Of a DNA stretch of 64,000 nt, positions 23,400 to 35,515 are shown in pieces (position 1 is the first letter of the stretch; each line of letters opens with the position of its first letter). This DNA comes from Chytridium lagenaria (Eukaryota; Chytridiomycota; Chytridiomycetes; Chytridiales; Chytridiaceae), in the NCBI GenBank assembly GCA_025449115.1, contig JAHLKC010000049.1, positions 182,090 to 246,089 on the forward strand, in the 5' to 3' direction. A program made the position numbers and the translations under genes. Below the pieces are notes generated by a model. It searched no databases, was not told the DNA's origin, and worked only from the letters and a program-made list of their open reading frames with translations.

Positions 23400-23643
23400 A
23401 CATCCACTTATTCTCGACATGCACTTTATGATTTCGTCGAAAGAAATAAAAAGTACTTGCCTCTTTGAGATCTTTTAGCTCCTTCTGTGGACTCGCGCGT
23501 ACATGCGCTATGTATTCCCCCTCGCATCTGAATTTGGGTGTTGAGATTACGAATTCCTTTGTCGACCTGCCAATTACTAATATTAGGTCTCTGGTCCAGT
23601 TTTTTTTTGCTGCCAATTGCCAAAATACCATACCTCCATCAAG

Positions 23644-25260
23644 ATGGCAGCGGCGATAGAGCACCTCGATGCCAAGATCATCTTCTTCTTCTGTTTCCTC
23701 GCTGGATGCGCATCATTCCCTTGGATTCCCATCATCTACAGGGAGATGCTGCATCTCACCCAATTTGAGGTATATTCCATTAGATGACTTGCCTGTTTGT
23801 TTGCTTTTGTGTATGGGTGTTGTCATCTGTTTTGATGCATGCCTCCCTGGCCATATAATCTCTTTTCTAACCTCTCGACTTTAGGTTGGCATCGTCACAT
23901 CGTTGACTCCCTTTGTTGCCCTATTGTCAGCACCTCTGTGGACATACATTGTTGATGTCACCAACAAGCGCCTTTTTGTGTTGGTGTTCACATCCATTGC
24001 ATCCACCATCATTCAGTGGGCTTACGCTCTCCCTGGTGTGGGCTTTGTTGCCGCATGCTGGATCGCCGTCATCCAATCCTTTTTTGCAGCCCCAGTGTTT
24101 GCTTTAGTCGATGCTCTCATCCTCGATCTTCTCGGCGATGACCAGGATGCGTGAGTACCATTGTAGAGATGTTTGCACATAAAAGTCCTAACCATGAGGT
24201 GAATTAGATATGGTTTTCAACGACTCTGGGCGGCGATTTCTTGCGGTCTCACTTACGTGATCACGTTCCTTGGTGTTCGTGTGCTCGAAAACTATGTCGC
24301 TGCGTTTGTTCTTCAATCTTTTTGGACGGCCGTCTTCCTCGTCGTTCTTCTCATTGTTGTGTCAAGGAGCAAAAAGCTAAGGAAAGAGGCTGTAGATGTG
24401 GATGTGACATCTGAGGCGGACGAAGGCGCGGAAAGACCGTCAGAAGAGGAGAGAAGACCGCTGATGAATCCGACAGAGACGGCGAGTGATGATACCGAGA
24501 TCTCGTATAAATGGCTTGGGAGGCCTAATTCGTTGTTGTTTTGTTGTGTATGGCGATTTTGGGAAGTTCGTTTGCGGTTGTTCAGAACTTTTTGTGGCTT
24601 TATTTGAGGGAGTATAAAGATGCGAGTACTTTGTTGTTGGGGATGACGGGACCGTTTACTATTGTAGTGGAACTTCCGTTCTTTTTCTTTTCAAAATCGG
24701 TAAGATTATTTCTCACACCATTTGTTTATCTTGCTTGTTCTATTGTTTCTTTCTATTTGCTATTGTTTGTTGACGCTGTGTAGATTCTTCGACGCCTTGG
24801 GATGAAAAACTGCATTATTCTCGGACATTTAGCCATGCTCACTCGTGTGCTTCTCTACACCATCCTTCCTAGCGGTCCTTGGGCATTCCTCGTTCTTGGC
24901 GTTGAGATGCTTCACGGCCTCTCCTTCTCCCTAATGTGGACAGCAGGAGTACGATTCGCTAGCAGCATTGCGCCTAAATCCATGAGCACAACAGCCCAGG
25001 TAATTAAGGCCTCACCATGTCCTAGCTTCTTTTATTAACATTCAAATTAGGGTCTCCTCAATGGTGCCCACTTTGGTCTAGGATTTGGAGTCGGATCCAT
25101 TGTAGCTGGATACGCGTATGCCAATTATGGACCTGTTGCAATGTTCAGGGGGAGTGCTGCCGCATTGTTTGTGTCTGCACTTTTGATGTGGATCTTTGTA
25201 CGAGAACCTACCAACGCGTCGCCTTCGTCGTCATCGTCGACTGAAGCTGCGTCATCATAA
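23644..25260 (+). CDS. MFSD6-like major facilitator transporter
   Basis: Membrane transporter of the MFS_1-like/MFSD6 type; substrate unknown. The start is MAAAIEHLDAKIIFFFCFLA (ATG 23644). About 12 hydrophobic segments are seen, including FPWIPIIYREML (the family's first-loop pattern), GIVTSLTPFVALLSAPLW, LFVLVFTSIASTII, VFALVDALILDLLGDD, QRLWAAISCGLTYVITF and AFVLQSFWTAVFLVVLL. A charged central loop follows (EADEGAERPSEEERRPLM). Then come AILGSSFAVVQNFLWLYL, LLLGMTGPFTIVVELPFFFF, LTRVLLYTILPSGPWAFLVL, LHGLSFSLMWTAGVRFASSI (typical MFSD6 EMLHGLSF..W block) and GLLNGAHFGLGFGVGSIVAG. The Ser-rich tail ends TEAASS. One frame change occurs near 24545-24550 in the seventh segment. Confidence 0.78.
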
Positions 25261-25892
25261 TCCTTACGTGTATAATAGTAAAAAATAGAATGTGGGGAGG
25301 GACTAGCCATATATCTTTGACCTCTGGCGTGTATCTTGGCTTTGGGGTGCTCAGGAAGGTAAGTCACGTACACTCGAACAAGTGGTGGCTTCGAAAACCC
25401 CAATCTCCGTCGTCGGTGATGAGTGCCATATTGGGCACCCATGAGTTCTTTGAAATGTTCATGGGGCCTCTTGGAGGCGTTATAGCACGTAGGCCCAGCC
25501 CAGGCGTGTGGGTGCCACTAAAAAAGCAAAAGCAAAAAGAAGGGTGGGTGGGTGCCTGTATTCATATTTTCATTTTTACTTATCTCCAAGAGCTCCAAGC
25601 AGAGATTCTTTAAGTGCGCAAAACGGGTCTTTCTGGTGAGAGCAAAAGCAAGCAAGCGAAAAACGGGTTTTTTTTTATAAACGCAAAAAAAAAAAAAAAA
25701 AAAAAAGCATCGACGTAATTTGAGAAAGAAAAAAAAAGAAGGGGGCTAAAGCTGAAGTGATCACCTCTCACATCAAGCTCCTGCTTATTACTTCTCCATC
25801 AGAGAAAAAGTAAAAAAAGAAAAGAAAAAGGGAACGGGCATCGTCGTCGTCGTCAATAACCCCTGCATTCGACCATTCCTGCTCTGGTCGTT
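25261..25892. repeat. Intergenic region with long poly-A tract
   Basis: An uninterrupted run of about 21 A residues lies at 25686-25706, inside a purine-rich stretch with repeated AAAAG and AGCAAAAGCAAGC motifs (25620-25830). It is the promoter side of the sterol reductase gene. No coding signal. Confidence 0.55.
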
Positions 25893-28444
25893 ATGGCTCA
25901 ATTAAAGCAAAAGTCGAGAAAGTCGGCATCAAACGGATCTGTTAATGGGCTATCTGCACCTGCTCCTGCATCAAAGGCACTCGAGCCTCCCCATCGTGCA
26001 AGGCTTCCTGTCCGTGAATCACCATCTTTAGGCGATATCATTGAGAACTTGCTCATTGACTACCGCTTCCTTTTCGTCATCCCGATCGTGCTGCCTCTGT
26101 CCTTCCTTTTTACAAAGTTCTGGGCATTCCGTGATGCTAGTGAGTCCTTTGATGCTATGCCTTTCTGTATTTTAGTCTTTTAGTTCCCCCTATACTGTCT
26201 GGGCTTCGTGATCGCTGGGAGAGATGCCATGCAAATTCCTATCTTGACAGACAAACCGATCTCTTTTCCATCTCCGCCTTCCCTCGTTTTATTTCAATCT
26301 TTCTCAATCCAAACTTGAGCGTGTTCTTTGAACGTTCTAACATGATAACCCTCCATCCATTGGTTGATAGTTGTTCGCGGCATTGGAAAGAACTTTAGAA
26401 CCCATAACAACACTGTCAAGTACATTCAAGGCCAGATTGAGCGATGGAGAGAAGCTGGTGCTAAGCAACCTCTTTGCACCGCGCGTCCCGGATTCATGAT
26501 GGTACGCACTCTTTTTGTTTTGTTTTTTAAAAAGACATTATGGAATTGAGATCCAGAACGTGAATTGACGCCTATGGAGGAGCAGGCTTTTCTCTGCAGC
26601 CGTTTACCTGATCATATTGCGTTTCTCTAGGTCACCCTTCGTGATGGTGTTTACAAGCAAAAGGATAACGCGATTGATCTTCCCCTTTGGGATATTCTTG
26701 AGCTTGATGAAAAGCGTCAAATCATCAAGGTCCAGCCCGTGTTAATGTTGGACAGTTGACTAGGTTCCTTATCCCTAGGGGTTACATCATCCCTGTCGTT
26801 CCTGAAGTACGTTTTTTTCTTTCTGTTTTCTTTTTCTGTTCTATGAGCTAATTTAATTTCGGCTTCAGTACGATGACTTGACTATGGGTGGCATGCTTTC
26901 GGTTACGGTATTGAAGGATCTTCCCACAAATACGGTCTTTTCAACGATATTGTCGTCTCAGCCGATGTGCTTGTTGGAACCGGCGAGGTCGTTCACTGCA
27001 GTCCTACTGAGAATGCTGATCTTTTCCGTGCTCTTCCCTGGAGCTACGGTGGTTGTGGGTTTGCGGTTGCTATGGAACTCAAGATCATTCCCGTCAAGAA
27101 GTATTGCCGTCTCGTTTACGAGCCCATTCGTTGCATTGATGATATGGTCAAGAGGTTTACTGAACTTGCTGATTCCGGTAACCCCCCTGAATGTAAGAAG
27201 AACATTTCCACCCATTATTTCTGTTTGATGATTCCACGCGCCTGTGAAAGCTGATCATGTTTTCTAGACCTTGAGGGTATCATGTACGATTATAACAACG
27301 GTATCTTGATGCATGGCGAGTTCTCCGATGTTGTCGGAAAAGACGGTATCTACAACCCTATGGGACGTTGGTGGAAGCCCTGGTGAGTCCCCTCATTAAT
27401 CAACTGGACGACGACTAACTTGCGTTATTAAAGGTTCCACAGGCACGCCGAGAAGTACCTTTCTACCGACGAAGCTAAGGTTGAATACATCCCGATTCGC
27501 GATTACTACCACCGTCACACTCGATCCTTGTACTGGGAAGGCGATCTTATTGTTCCTATGGGCAACTCGTGGTTGTTCAGGCATACCCTTGGATGGCTCA
27601 TGCCCCCGCAAGTCAACTTTTGAAGCTTACTCAGACTAAGAGCATGAAGGACCACTACTTCCATAAGCACATTGCCCAGGTTTGTAATCCTTTTACCCCA
27701 TATTGTTATCATTCAAGCTTAACTAATTATTGCTTGCTTTCCTTTTTTAGGACTACCTGCTTCCTTTGGACAAACTTCGTGAGGGTCTCGATCTTTGCCA
27801 CGAGGTACAGCGTCTCTCCCTTTTTTCAATTCTACCGTACTAAACATATCATTTAGGTTTACGAAGTCTACCCGCTCTGGCTCTGGTAAGTTTCAAATTT
27901 TTACTGAAGTCATGCTATATCATGTTCTAATAGTATTTAATTATCTGTTGTTCTTCAATAGCCCTCACGCCGTTTTAAAGACGGAGCCGCAAGGAGCCAT
28001 CCGCGCCCCGCTGAATGGAAAGGACATTGAGCAGTACGTTGATATCGGAGTTTGGGGAGTCCCGGGACCCGCTCAACGTAAAGAGCACTTCAATGCTCAC
28101 CACGCCAACAGGTAGGGCCGCACCTTATTGACGTCCTTTTCTCCTCCATTTCTGTAAGATGTTTACAAGTATGTTACTTTTAGGGAGTATGAGACTTGGT
28201 TGCGCAACAACAGGGGTTATCAGGCTATGTACGCGCTTTCTGAGCAGACTGAGAAGGAGTTTAAGGAGATGTTCGATATGTCACTTTACGAAGTAAGACT
28301 ATTTCCTACTTAATTTCTTTTGAATATTTATATACGTGTGTTGACTTGATTGTGTTGTTTACCTTTCAACAGAGTGTTCGCCGAAAGTACAAGTGCGAGG
28401 GTGTGTTCATGGACGTTGCGCAGAAGGTGTTAAACCCCAAGTGA
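25893..28444 (+). CDS. DHCR24: Delta(24)-sterol reductase (DHCR24/DWF1-type FAD oxidoreductase)
   Basis: Reduces the C24 double bond of sterol side chains in the ER. N-terminal segment then membrane anchor: IIENLLIDYRFLFVIPIVLP then LSFLFTKFW. The FAD-binding (PCMH) domain reads VVRGIGKNFRTHNNTVKYIQ, ARPGFMMVTLRDGVYKQ, LPLWDILELDEKRQIIKVQP, YDDLTMGGMLSG, HKYGLFNDIVVSADVLVGTG, NADLFRALPWSYGGCGFAVA and MELKIIPVKKY. The C-terminal half has EGIMYDYNNGILMHGEFSD, GRWWKPWFHRHAEKYLS, RHTRSLYWEGDLIVPMGN, FRHTLGWLMPPQVNFLKLT and EVYPLWLCPHAV, ending MDVAQKVLNPK. It matches human DHCR24 block by block. Single missing bases explain frame changes near 26743, 26897 and 27620. Length is about 500 aa. Confidence 0.92.
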
Positions 28445-29019
28445 TTGGGTCGGGTCAGCGAACAGTGGATTTTACGGCTGCGTTGAGGAATTACAGCGAA
28501 TTTGTGGGATAATGTTGCTTCACTGCGTGAAATTCCTTTTTTCAGTTGGGATACCGCCTTTTTTTGGTCTTTTTTTTTCTTCATTTTCTTCTTACCTGCA
28601 AATGTCAGTCAAGACACATACTTGTTCACTTTCTTTCTCGAGCATTTTTTTTTTTCTACGTTTTACCTTTTTAATGGCTGGTGGGGTTTTTGTTTTTCCT
28701 TGGAACACTTTTTGGTTTTATCGATGGTTGGAGGTGTGATCACCCCTCTTTATTTTCCCTTTATTTCCTTTTCTCGACAGTAAATAAACGCCACGCTATG
28801 CGGAGGCAGTTTTGAGTATGTGGTCCTTTGCAAATGATTGTTTTTTTATTACGTAGCCATCTATAAAAAGGATTGTATAAATATCGCCAAGCCACTTTCA
28901 GCTTTATTGTTCTTTTATCCATGAATAATCAATCATACGTTCCTCCCTTACTCTCCCGCATTTATCCACGTAAAAACATTTCACCAAATTAAGGGATTCA
29001 TACAATCAAGCATCATACT
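28445..29019. other. Intergenic, T-rich 3' region
   Basis: T-rich downstream sequence of the sterol reductase gene with several T runs of 8-12. No gene recognised. Confidence 0.4.
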
Positions 29020-29880
29020 GCGCATCCTTGCATCCCAAATACTCCGCCATCAACCTCAGACCGCGTTAGTGTAGCCCCTTGCTGAGTATGTCGAATGTTG
29101 TTTCCACCGTCCCAAGTTGCTTCCCTTTATGAACATTAGCATATATACTTTATGTCCATGGACGCATACTATGTCTCTCCGCGCCTTCCTGGGTGTTCTA
29201 AACCACACCAAGGTTGTCGCACCATACGATTGTCGGCTTCAGTTGTTCAATGTCCATCCATCTCAGCAAACTCCCAAACCATAAAACATCTCTCGTTGGG
29301 CCGTAATAAGTTCCGATGCAATCGCTGAGTCCACCACCCTCCTCTGTCTCTTGCTCGAGACGATCACCACCCCTCCACACTATATCATCGCCAACCCAAA
29401 CGTAGACCTACACGTCTCCTTACCCCGCCTTAGTCCGCCTCTGGGTAAAACCTTGGGTTCAGCTGCTCGGTGTCCGTTCATATCTCCCCTTGTTTCGTAT
29501 AGGTGAACCTCATATCCACAGTCCCTCTCAGATACGCCAACATATGCTATACTCTAATGGACTCTCCCGGGCCTCGATGCAAACCTCGCCAACTTTCCCG
29601 CCCATACGCAATGTCCGGCTTGGTGTGCGTGAGTCTACACGTATTGTATCGTCCATTCCAGGTATTGAAGCCGTGGTCCAATATCCGTTACCGCGAAATG
29701 TTTTTGAATAGTCTCAACTATCTCCTTCGGTTTCCGTTCCAGCTCAGGGCCCGCAACAATTGCAGCGCCGTCTGTGTGAACCTCAAGGTAGACGTGTTTA
29801 ATTTCACGTAAAGACACGGTTCGTAAGTCTCTGCTTCACACTGAATCTCCCGACCCTACCACCTCCATTCCTTGTTGCTT
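29020..29880 (-). pseudogene. Decayed Ty1/copia retrotransposon pol fragment (end of RT and RNase H)
   Basis: Read on the minus strand, copia pol landmarks appear in order but broken by stops and frame changes. First is a relic of the RT strand after YVDD (LEVHTDGAAIVAGPELE), then KEIVETIQKHFAVTDIGP and LQYLEWTIQ. The motif VGKLARFASRPGES-like (29590-29640) leads to MLAYLRGTVDMRFTYTKQGE. RNase H is recognisable as DVLWFGSLLRWM then KPTIVWCDNLGVV, and the terminal element motif reads DILSKGLH then LMAEYLG near 29040-29090. The Asp of the RT catalytic pair is altered. No LTR is recognised on either side. Unlike the host genes, damage here includes many stops and substitutions, so this copy is truly dead. 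Confidence 0.72.
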
Positions 29881-29890
29881 GCAAAAGAGA

Positions 29891-29974
29891 TCCATAAAAA
29901 AACGCTCCTATCAATTGATCTGCTGCGTGAAGTCCATAAAAAAACGCTCCTATCAATTGATCTGCTGCGTGAAG
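29891..29974. repeat. Perfect 42-bp tandem duplication
   Basis: Two adjacent copies of a 42-bp unit beginning tccataaaaaaacgctcct start at 29891 and 29933. They are identical, so the duplication is recent or an assembly artefact. It sits at the upstream edge of the copia relic. Confidence 0.85.
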
Positions 29975-30980
29975 TTCTGAGTCCTCACCGTCATCAACAC
30001 TTTGAGCGAATTTACGCTCGACGTTGGCATAAACGTGGTGTCATAATTAAGTCGCTCTACCTGTTTGACTCGTTGATCACAGCCTCGCTTTCCGTTTTCC
30101 CTCCTTTTCGTGCCGTCATCCACTTTTATCTTCAACACCTAGAAAATCGGTATTTCCTTATTCCTAGTTGGTAAGGGAAACAGCGAACAGGCCTTCATTT
30201 CTTCTAATTGATCAAACTACTTTGGATAGCTCGTTCCGAATCTTTCTGCCTCACAGTTCACCTAATTTCATCCCCTTCTTCACTCGCTGTGTATTCTTTT
30301 CCACAATTATCCGCGCCTACTATTGCCCCCACAATCACTTCACTCCCTCTTGATCTTAACGGTCCCTCATCTCCTTGATCTGCCTGTGCCGTATTCGAAT
30401 TGCGATCAGTGAAAACCCCAAAGCAGACGCGGCGATAACAGATACCTAAAGATTAATCTCAGTGCTCACGGTTTTTAACACTTCATTGAATATGGCTTGA
30501 TAATAATTGATACATAAAGAATGAGATACGAGGTCGTGTATGTCTTGGCTTGCGTTAATAAAAGCGCATCACTCACATGCTTTGGTCAAAATATTTTGGG
30601 AGCTAACCCCGGGCTATCTCCATACGCACCGCAGATTTAGTTTATATATCCTCGCTCCGTTGTCAAATTTATCAAAGTAGAACGTATGGGACGTACGGTA
30701 TGCCATCCGATTAGGATTCAACGAAAGAGTGCTTGGGCGCATAAAATGAAGGCCGATACTTACTTATGGGTATCGGCGCATTGGTCTAAAATCACATCCT
30801 ACATGATGATAGAATGTCTGCGAAGGGTCGACCATGACTTCAAACTGGATAGATTCCGTATTCATGCTCATTCTTTTCTCGGATTTCGACTGGTCATGAC
30901 GGAATCCGAACTGAGAGTCAAAGACGATGGCACAACATCGAAAAAAACGGACAAGATTGAAAATTTCTGCTACTTGAATC
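29975..30980. other. Intergenic region without recognised gene
   Basis: Short open frames exist on both strands (for example 30686-30980, plus) but show no family motif and overlap one another. Part may be 5' leader of the downstream exosome gene. Confidence 0.35.
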
Positions 30981-31946
30981 ATGAGAGAGGAGGTCGTGAG
31001 TCCAGAAGGCCTACGAACGGACGGACGGAGACCAGCAGAGCTACGGCGGCTCACATGTAGAATTCAAGTGTTTCCGAATGCAGATGGATCAGCATACATA
31101 GAGCAGGGGAATACCAAAGTTTTAGTAACCGTTGTTGGACCGCATGAGGTTTGGAGTGGATGCAGCTTTTCGCATCCTCAAAAAATTGGGTTTATAGGCA
31201 CAACGGCGGTCAACAGCTCAAGTGCGCTCTCACATCAATGTTTCAGTTCAACGTTGCAAGCTTCAGCACGGGAGAGAGGAAGCAGCGGCTGAGGCAGGAT
31301 AGGTTCGTTGAAAAATGACAACCTGGAAGCTGACGGATTGGAAGACGGTTGTTTGAGATGGCAACTTTTATCAGGTCGACGTTGAGCCTGTGGTATTTGG
31401 ATTAACGCAAAGGTCTGAGATCACTATCAACATTCAGGTAATTCAGATTGATGGAGGTGAGCTGGACTGAGTTGCAGACTTAAATCTGAATTATTTAAGG
31501 AATCTTGCATACGGCCATCAATGGATTACATTGGCGTTGATTGATGCGGGGAATACCTATGAAGGATTTTGTGGTTGCGTGTTCTGGGAGTTATGCGGAT
31601 GGACATTCCCTCTTGGGTAGGAAGCCTTTCATTGTGAATTGCTAAACTATCTGCAGATTTGAACTTTATCGAAGAGTCGTCAGATATTCCTGTTCTAACG
31701 GTTGCATGCTTATCAAAATCTAAAAAGCTTTTATTGGCATCGGTAACTGTTTTCTTTTTTCAAATCATCTCATGAGACCTTTTTGGCTTAAGTGACGTGT
31801 TCTTACCCATTTTTCAGCTTGAATCAAGATTACACCTGGATTATCTGGAGGGAGTTCTTGCACTGGCGAGTGAGGGATGCTCTCGTGTTTTGGAGGTTTT
31901 GGACAGTGCCGTCAAGGAATCTGGCAAACAAAGATTAAAGGATTGA
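30981..31946 (+). CDS. RRP41: Exosome complex subunit RRP41 (SKI6/EXOSC4)
   Basis: RNase PH-fold subunit of the nine-subunit exosome ring that degrades and trims RNA in nucleus and cytoplasm. The start MREEVVSPEGLRTDGRRPAE (ATG 30981) matches the family's SxxGxRxDGRR opening. Next come VFPNADGSAYIEQGNTKVLV then TVVGPHEV, LKCALTSMFQFNVASFSTGE then RKQRLRQDR, QRSEITINIQVIQIDGG (equivalent to the SQIDIxVQVLQxDGG strand), HTAINGLHLALIDAG, SYADGHSLL-like, and SDIPVLTVACLSKSKKLLLA. The last exon LESRLHLDYLEGVLALASEG ends KESGKQRLKD (TGA 31944-31946). Eukaryotic RRP41 is catalytically inactive. Frame changes occur near 31190, 31380 and 31500-31620, more than in neighbours, but the order is intact. 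Confidence 0.85.
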
Positions 31947-32327
31947 TTGAATTATAGACCTCCTAGTTGTTATTTTTTAAACTCCAGTGTTATCGAGTTT
32001 TTCGCGTCTCTACCCCCAGTCCAACTCAGTAGAGCTTAACGTCCCTGACGTCGTCGAAGTCCTTCCTGCTTCAACTTTTTTTTTTTTTGTCTTTTTGGTC
32101 GACATTTCCATCATTCTGCGGTTGTCACCAGAGGAGACCGTCAAGGGACTTTTTGCTCATCCACCCATTTCAGCTGCATTGACCCTCAGTAAACTACTCT
32201 ATACCACTAAGGATAACCTCGTCTACTGCATTCAAGGAGCAGTCTTTTGCTCACATCTACCATCCACTACCATATTTGCATCGCTTGCGTTCGTGGGAGC
32301 TTCTTTTTATAAACTTTACTGTGCGGA

Positions 32328-34701
32328 ATGGACTCGCAGCCTAAGAAAACAACACAAGGAGCCTCAGCTGCACCTAATCCAAAAGAAAGCGTCCAGTAAC
32401 AGCAGCAGCAGCAGCAGCAGCAGCATTAAATCCACTCCCTTCAGCACCATCACCAGCATCTGTGTCAACATCAACATCTTCCCATCTTCCAAAAAGCCGA
32501 CATCATCAACCGCCCCACCCTCCAAAACCCGTCCTTCATCCCACCCGCTGGTTCTGCGTATCCGCCGTTGTCGCAGAGTAGAAGCAGCCGCCAACAAAAC
32601 CCTTCCATCATCGAGGCGGTGGAGGAAGCCTATTACAACAACTTTTGCAAGCGGGTTCCTTATCGTCCGCAGTCCACTCGAAAAATATGCTGTCAACTGC
32701 GCCCTTGCCTCGTGGGAGCGTCACGCTGCCTATCCCTGAACCACCAGTGACGCTTTCGGCGGCAACGGCAACGACGACGACAACGGCAAAGTTACCTGTC
32801 AGTGGGAAGAATGTGCCGGCTTTTTTGAACAAGCTTTACAAGTAAGCCTCTCTTCTTTCGGGACATGCATTGCACTGGTGGTGATTAACTATGTTTTCTA
32901 CAGCATGGTGAGTGACGGCTCGACAAACGATTTGATTCACTGGTCCAATGATGGGACAGCATTTATTGGTAAGTACATGTGGCTGATGGCGTTTAACCTT
33001 CGAACTAAACTTAATACAGTGCATCGACATGAGGACTTTGCCAGAGAAGTGCTTCCTCGATTCTTTAAGCATAATAACTTTTCGTCTTTTGTGCGGCAAC
33101 TGAATATGTGTACGTTGCTTTTTATCCATAATTTTTAATTATTATTTCAATATCTAACTTGCCCTTCAGACGGATTCCACAAAATCCCGCACATTCAACA
33201 AGGGGCACTTTACAGCGACGGGGAACCCGAAATGTGGGAATTTGCAAACCCGCACTTTCAAAAAGGCCAACCCGACCTTCTCTGTCTTGTAACTCGTAAA
33301 AAGGGCCGCGACACAGACGAAAAAGAAGTGTCTCTCGATCTCTCCACCGTTCTGCACGAAATGTCTGCTATAAAGCGCCACCAATTCTCCATTAGCAGTG
33401 ACCTCAAATCAATTCAACGGGAAAACCAGATTCTATGGAGTGAAACAGTGGGTCTTCGGGAGAGATATGTAAGACAGCAGCAGATGATTGATCGGATTGT
33501 GAGGTTTTTAGCATCAGTGGTGTCGGCGGAACGACCAGTTGTGGCGAAGAAGCGAAGGCTGATGTTAGAGGATGGGACTTTGGCGGTGGCAGGGGAGAGC
33601 ACAAGTGGGAAGGATACCGGGACTGCAGGGAATGCATTTTTATCGAGCTTGTTGGGTGAGTCATCTGTGGGAGAGAAGAGGACGTTGCCTGGCCCCTTGT
33701 CGGACGTTCAGTTTAAACGGGATAAAGGCAGCGGATATCGGTATGTTCTACTTCCTTCTCATTTTTTTTTTTTTGTTTTTTTGGGGGGGAGGGGGGGGGG
33801 GGGGGGGTGGGGTTTGGGAGCATTCCACACGTTTCAATTGACCTGCTTTTAAACCTTAACGTTAACTTTTATGGCGATATTGAAATCGTGGAATTTATTT
33901 ACGGCACGTTCCTAATTTGTTTTTGTTATTCTTCTTCCAGCCGATTACAACCAAGATATGATGCAACAAAAAGTGTTCGACTTGATTCAAAGCTCGCGTT
34001 CCTCCACTACTCCATCCACTAGCGCTCCCTCCCAGAATTCTGTCCTCAACAACCCTCTCGCCGATCTTATGATGGAGGACCCCACAAACCCAATTCTCCA
34101 TAATTTATCCAACCTTCAAAATGTAACCCACAACCTCGACGGAACAGCAAAAGCCGCAGCATCGATTGAAGACAATATCAATCTTCTTGACGTTCATCTC
34201 AACACGGCGACAAATTTACTGGGAATTGATGGGGATCACGGAATCAATGTGAATGATTTTTTCGATATGAATCATCATGATTTGTCATCCACACTTGATC
34301 AACCGATGTTATCTGCATCAACGTCATCGCAATCGTTGAATTTTGATATACATGATGAGGATGAGGATGAGGATGATCCTTTGAGTTCTATTGTTGGGCC
34401 GCTACCGAAACGGACACCGACCGTTGCGACTGGGACGGGGTTGATGGGGTTGCCGCATTTGGATGATGTTTTGACTGGATTGCCTGCGGGGACGTGGCAA
34501 GATGGGATGTGGAAGAGTGAGAGTGGAGGATTGGTGGGAGAGGGTGATGGGGAGGCTGGTACGAAGGAATTGTTAAGCACGGTTGATGATGGGGACGGGA
34601 AGGTTGGGATGGAGGGGTTTGGGAGTGGATGGGCGTCGACGTTATCAATGGATGCTGATTTTGATATGTTGTTAGGAAATACGACGGGGAATGCGTATTG
34701 A
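32328..34701 (+). CDS. HSF1: Heat shock factor-type transcription factor
   Basis: Winged-helix factor binding nGAAn arrays at heat-shock promoters. The likely start is MDSQPKKTTQGASAAPNPKE (ATG 32328). A low-complexity Gln/Ala/Ser/Pro-rich N-terminus of about 170 residues carries a CAG/AGC tract at 32400-32425. The DNA-binding domain is unmistakable: VPAFLNKLY then NMVSDGSTNDLIHWSNDGTA then FIVHRHEDFAREVLPRFFKH then NNFSSFVRQLNMYGFHKI, and EMWEFANPHFQKGQPDLL. A heptad-repeat trimerisation region follows (HQFSISSDLKSIQRENQILW, then TVGLRERYVRQQQMIDRIVR). The acidic, Met/Asp/Leu-rich C-terminus (LDDVLTGLPAGTWQDGMW; ending MLLGNTTGNAY) looks like an activation domain. About three frame changes fall in the N-terminal low-complexity part. 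Introns are at 32840-32905, 32969-33020, 33109-33170 and 33741-33940. Confidence 0.92.
33783..33810. repeat. G-run in heat-shock-factor intron
   Basis: A near-continuous run of about 28 bases of G (interrupted once by A, once by T at the end), directly after a run of T. It lies within an intron of the HSF gene and continues as GGGGTTTGGGAG, giving G-quadruplex potential on the transcribed RNA. Confidence 0.75.
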
Positions 34702-35515
34702 GGAAAAATCTTTTCATATTCATCATTTACAGGGATTATCTCCCTCTCCTTTGACTCTGTATATTGGCGTTTTATTAGAGGGGTTAATTTTGCAGCGACT
34801 GTTGTTTCGTTTTTATTTATTCTTTAGCCTTGTTATGCTGGTAAATGTCGTCGCGCTTTGTTGTGGTTTGGTTTTATTGCATATTCCCCACATTTGTTTT
34901 TTATTTTTGTTTTCGCTTGCGGCAGGTTGCGTTTTGTTATATTGCCGCTTTGTATCGTGTTTGTTGCTTTAGCTTTCTTACGGAGATGGGGTGATGGGTG
35001 CCACGCGTGTTGCTGGAATATCATTTGAACATACAATACCTTTTTATCGCTTAACTTTGATATAAACTGGGGTGATTTTCGAAGTTTTTCAAGTACCGAA
35101 ACACGCGTTATTATTGGGAAAAGTTTTCAGGGGAGGTGTTGGGGAAAAGTCTAATGGGAATCGACTATGGAGGATTTTGTGAGCTGAAACGCAGAACATG
35201 GCAGCGATCATACGGAAAACAAGTCATAAACAACGAGGAAGGTGGCTTATGAAACAAGTTTGTTGGAGAGGGTTCATGACCGTGTGTGCAAGCAAGAGGT
35301 TTTGGTTTAAACAAGTTTAAGAGAATTAAAGAGGGAAAAGATCATCCGGAATAACCGAGTTGGGATGCCTTCTTTCTACACACAAACAAAAAAATAAAAA
35401 GTAAGAGAAATAAAAGGTAAAGAGTGGTTTGTTGAGTAGCGAGATCAGTTGTTGCGACGGTTGGTTGATGTTTTTGTGCAGTGGGTGAACTTGTCAACGT
35501 GTTTGTTCTGTTTCT
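34702..35515. other. Intergenic, between two convergent genes
   Basis: 3' regions of the HSF gene and the MGCGASK gene. The first 280 bp are T-rich. No further feature recognised. Confidence 0.4.

Noticed and set aside
29472..30353. Several plus-strand frames between the sterol reductase and RRP41
   Set aside because: They are antisense to the copia relic or lack motifs.
31987..32739. 250-codon plus-strand frame before the heat-shock factor
   Set aside because: It has no family motif and its second half overlaps the HSF N-terminus in another frame. Probably chance openness in low-complexity DNA.
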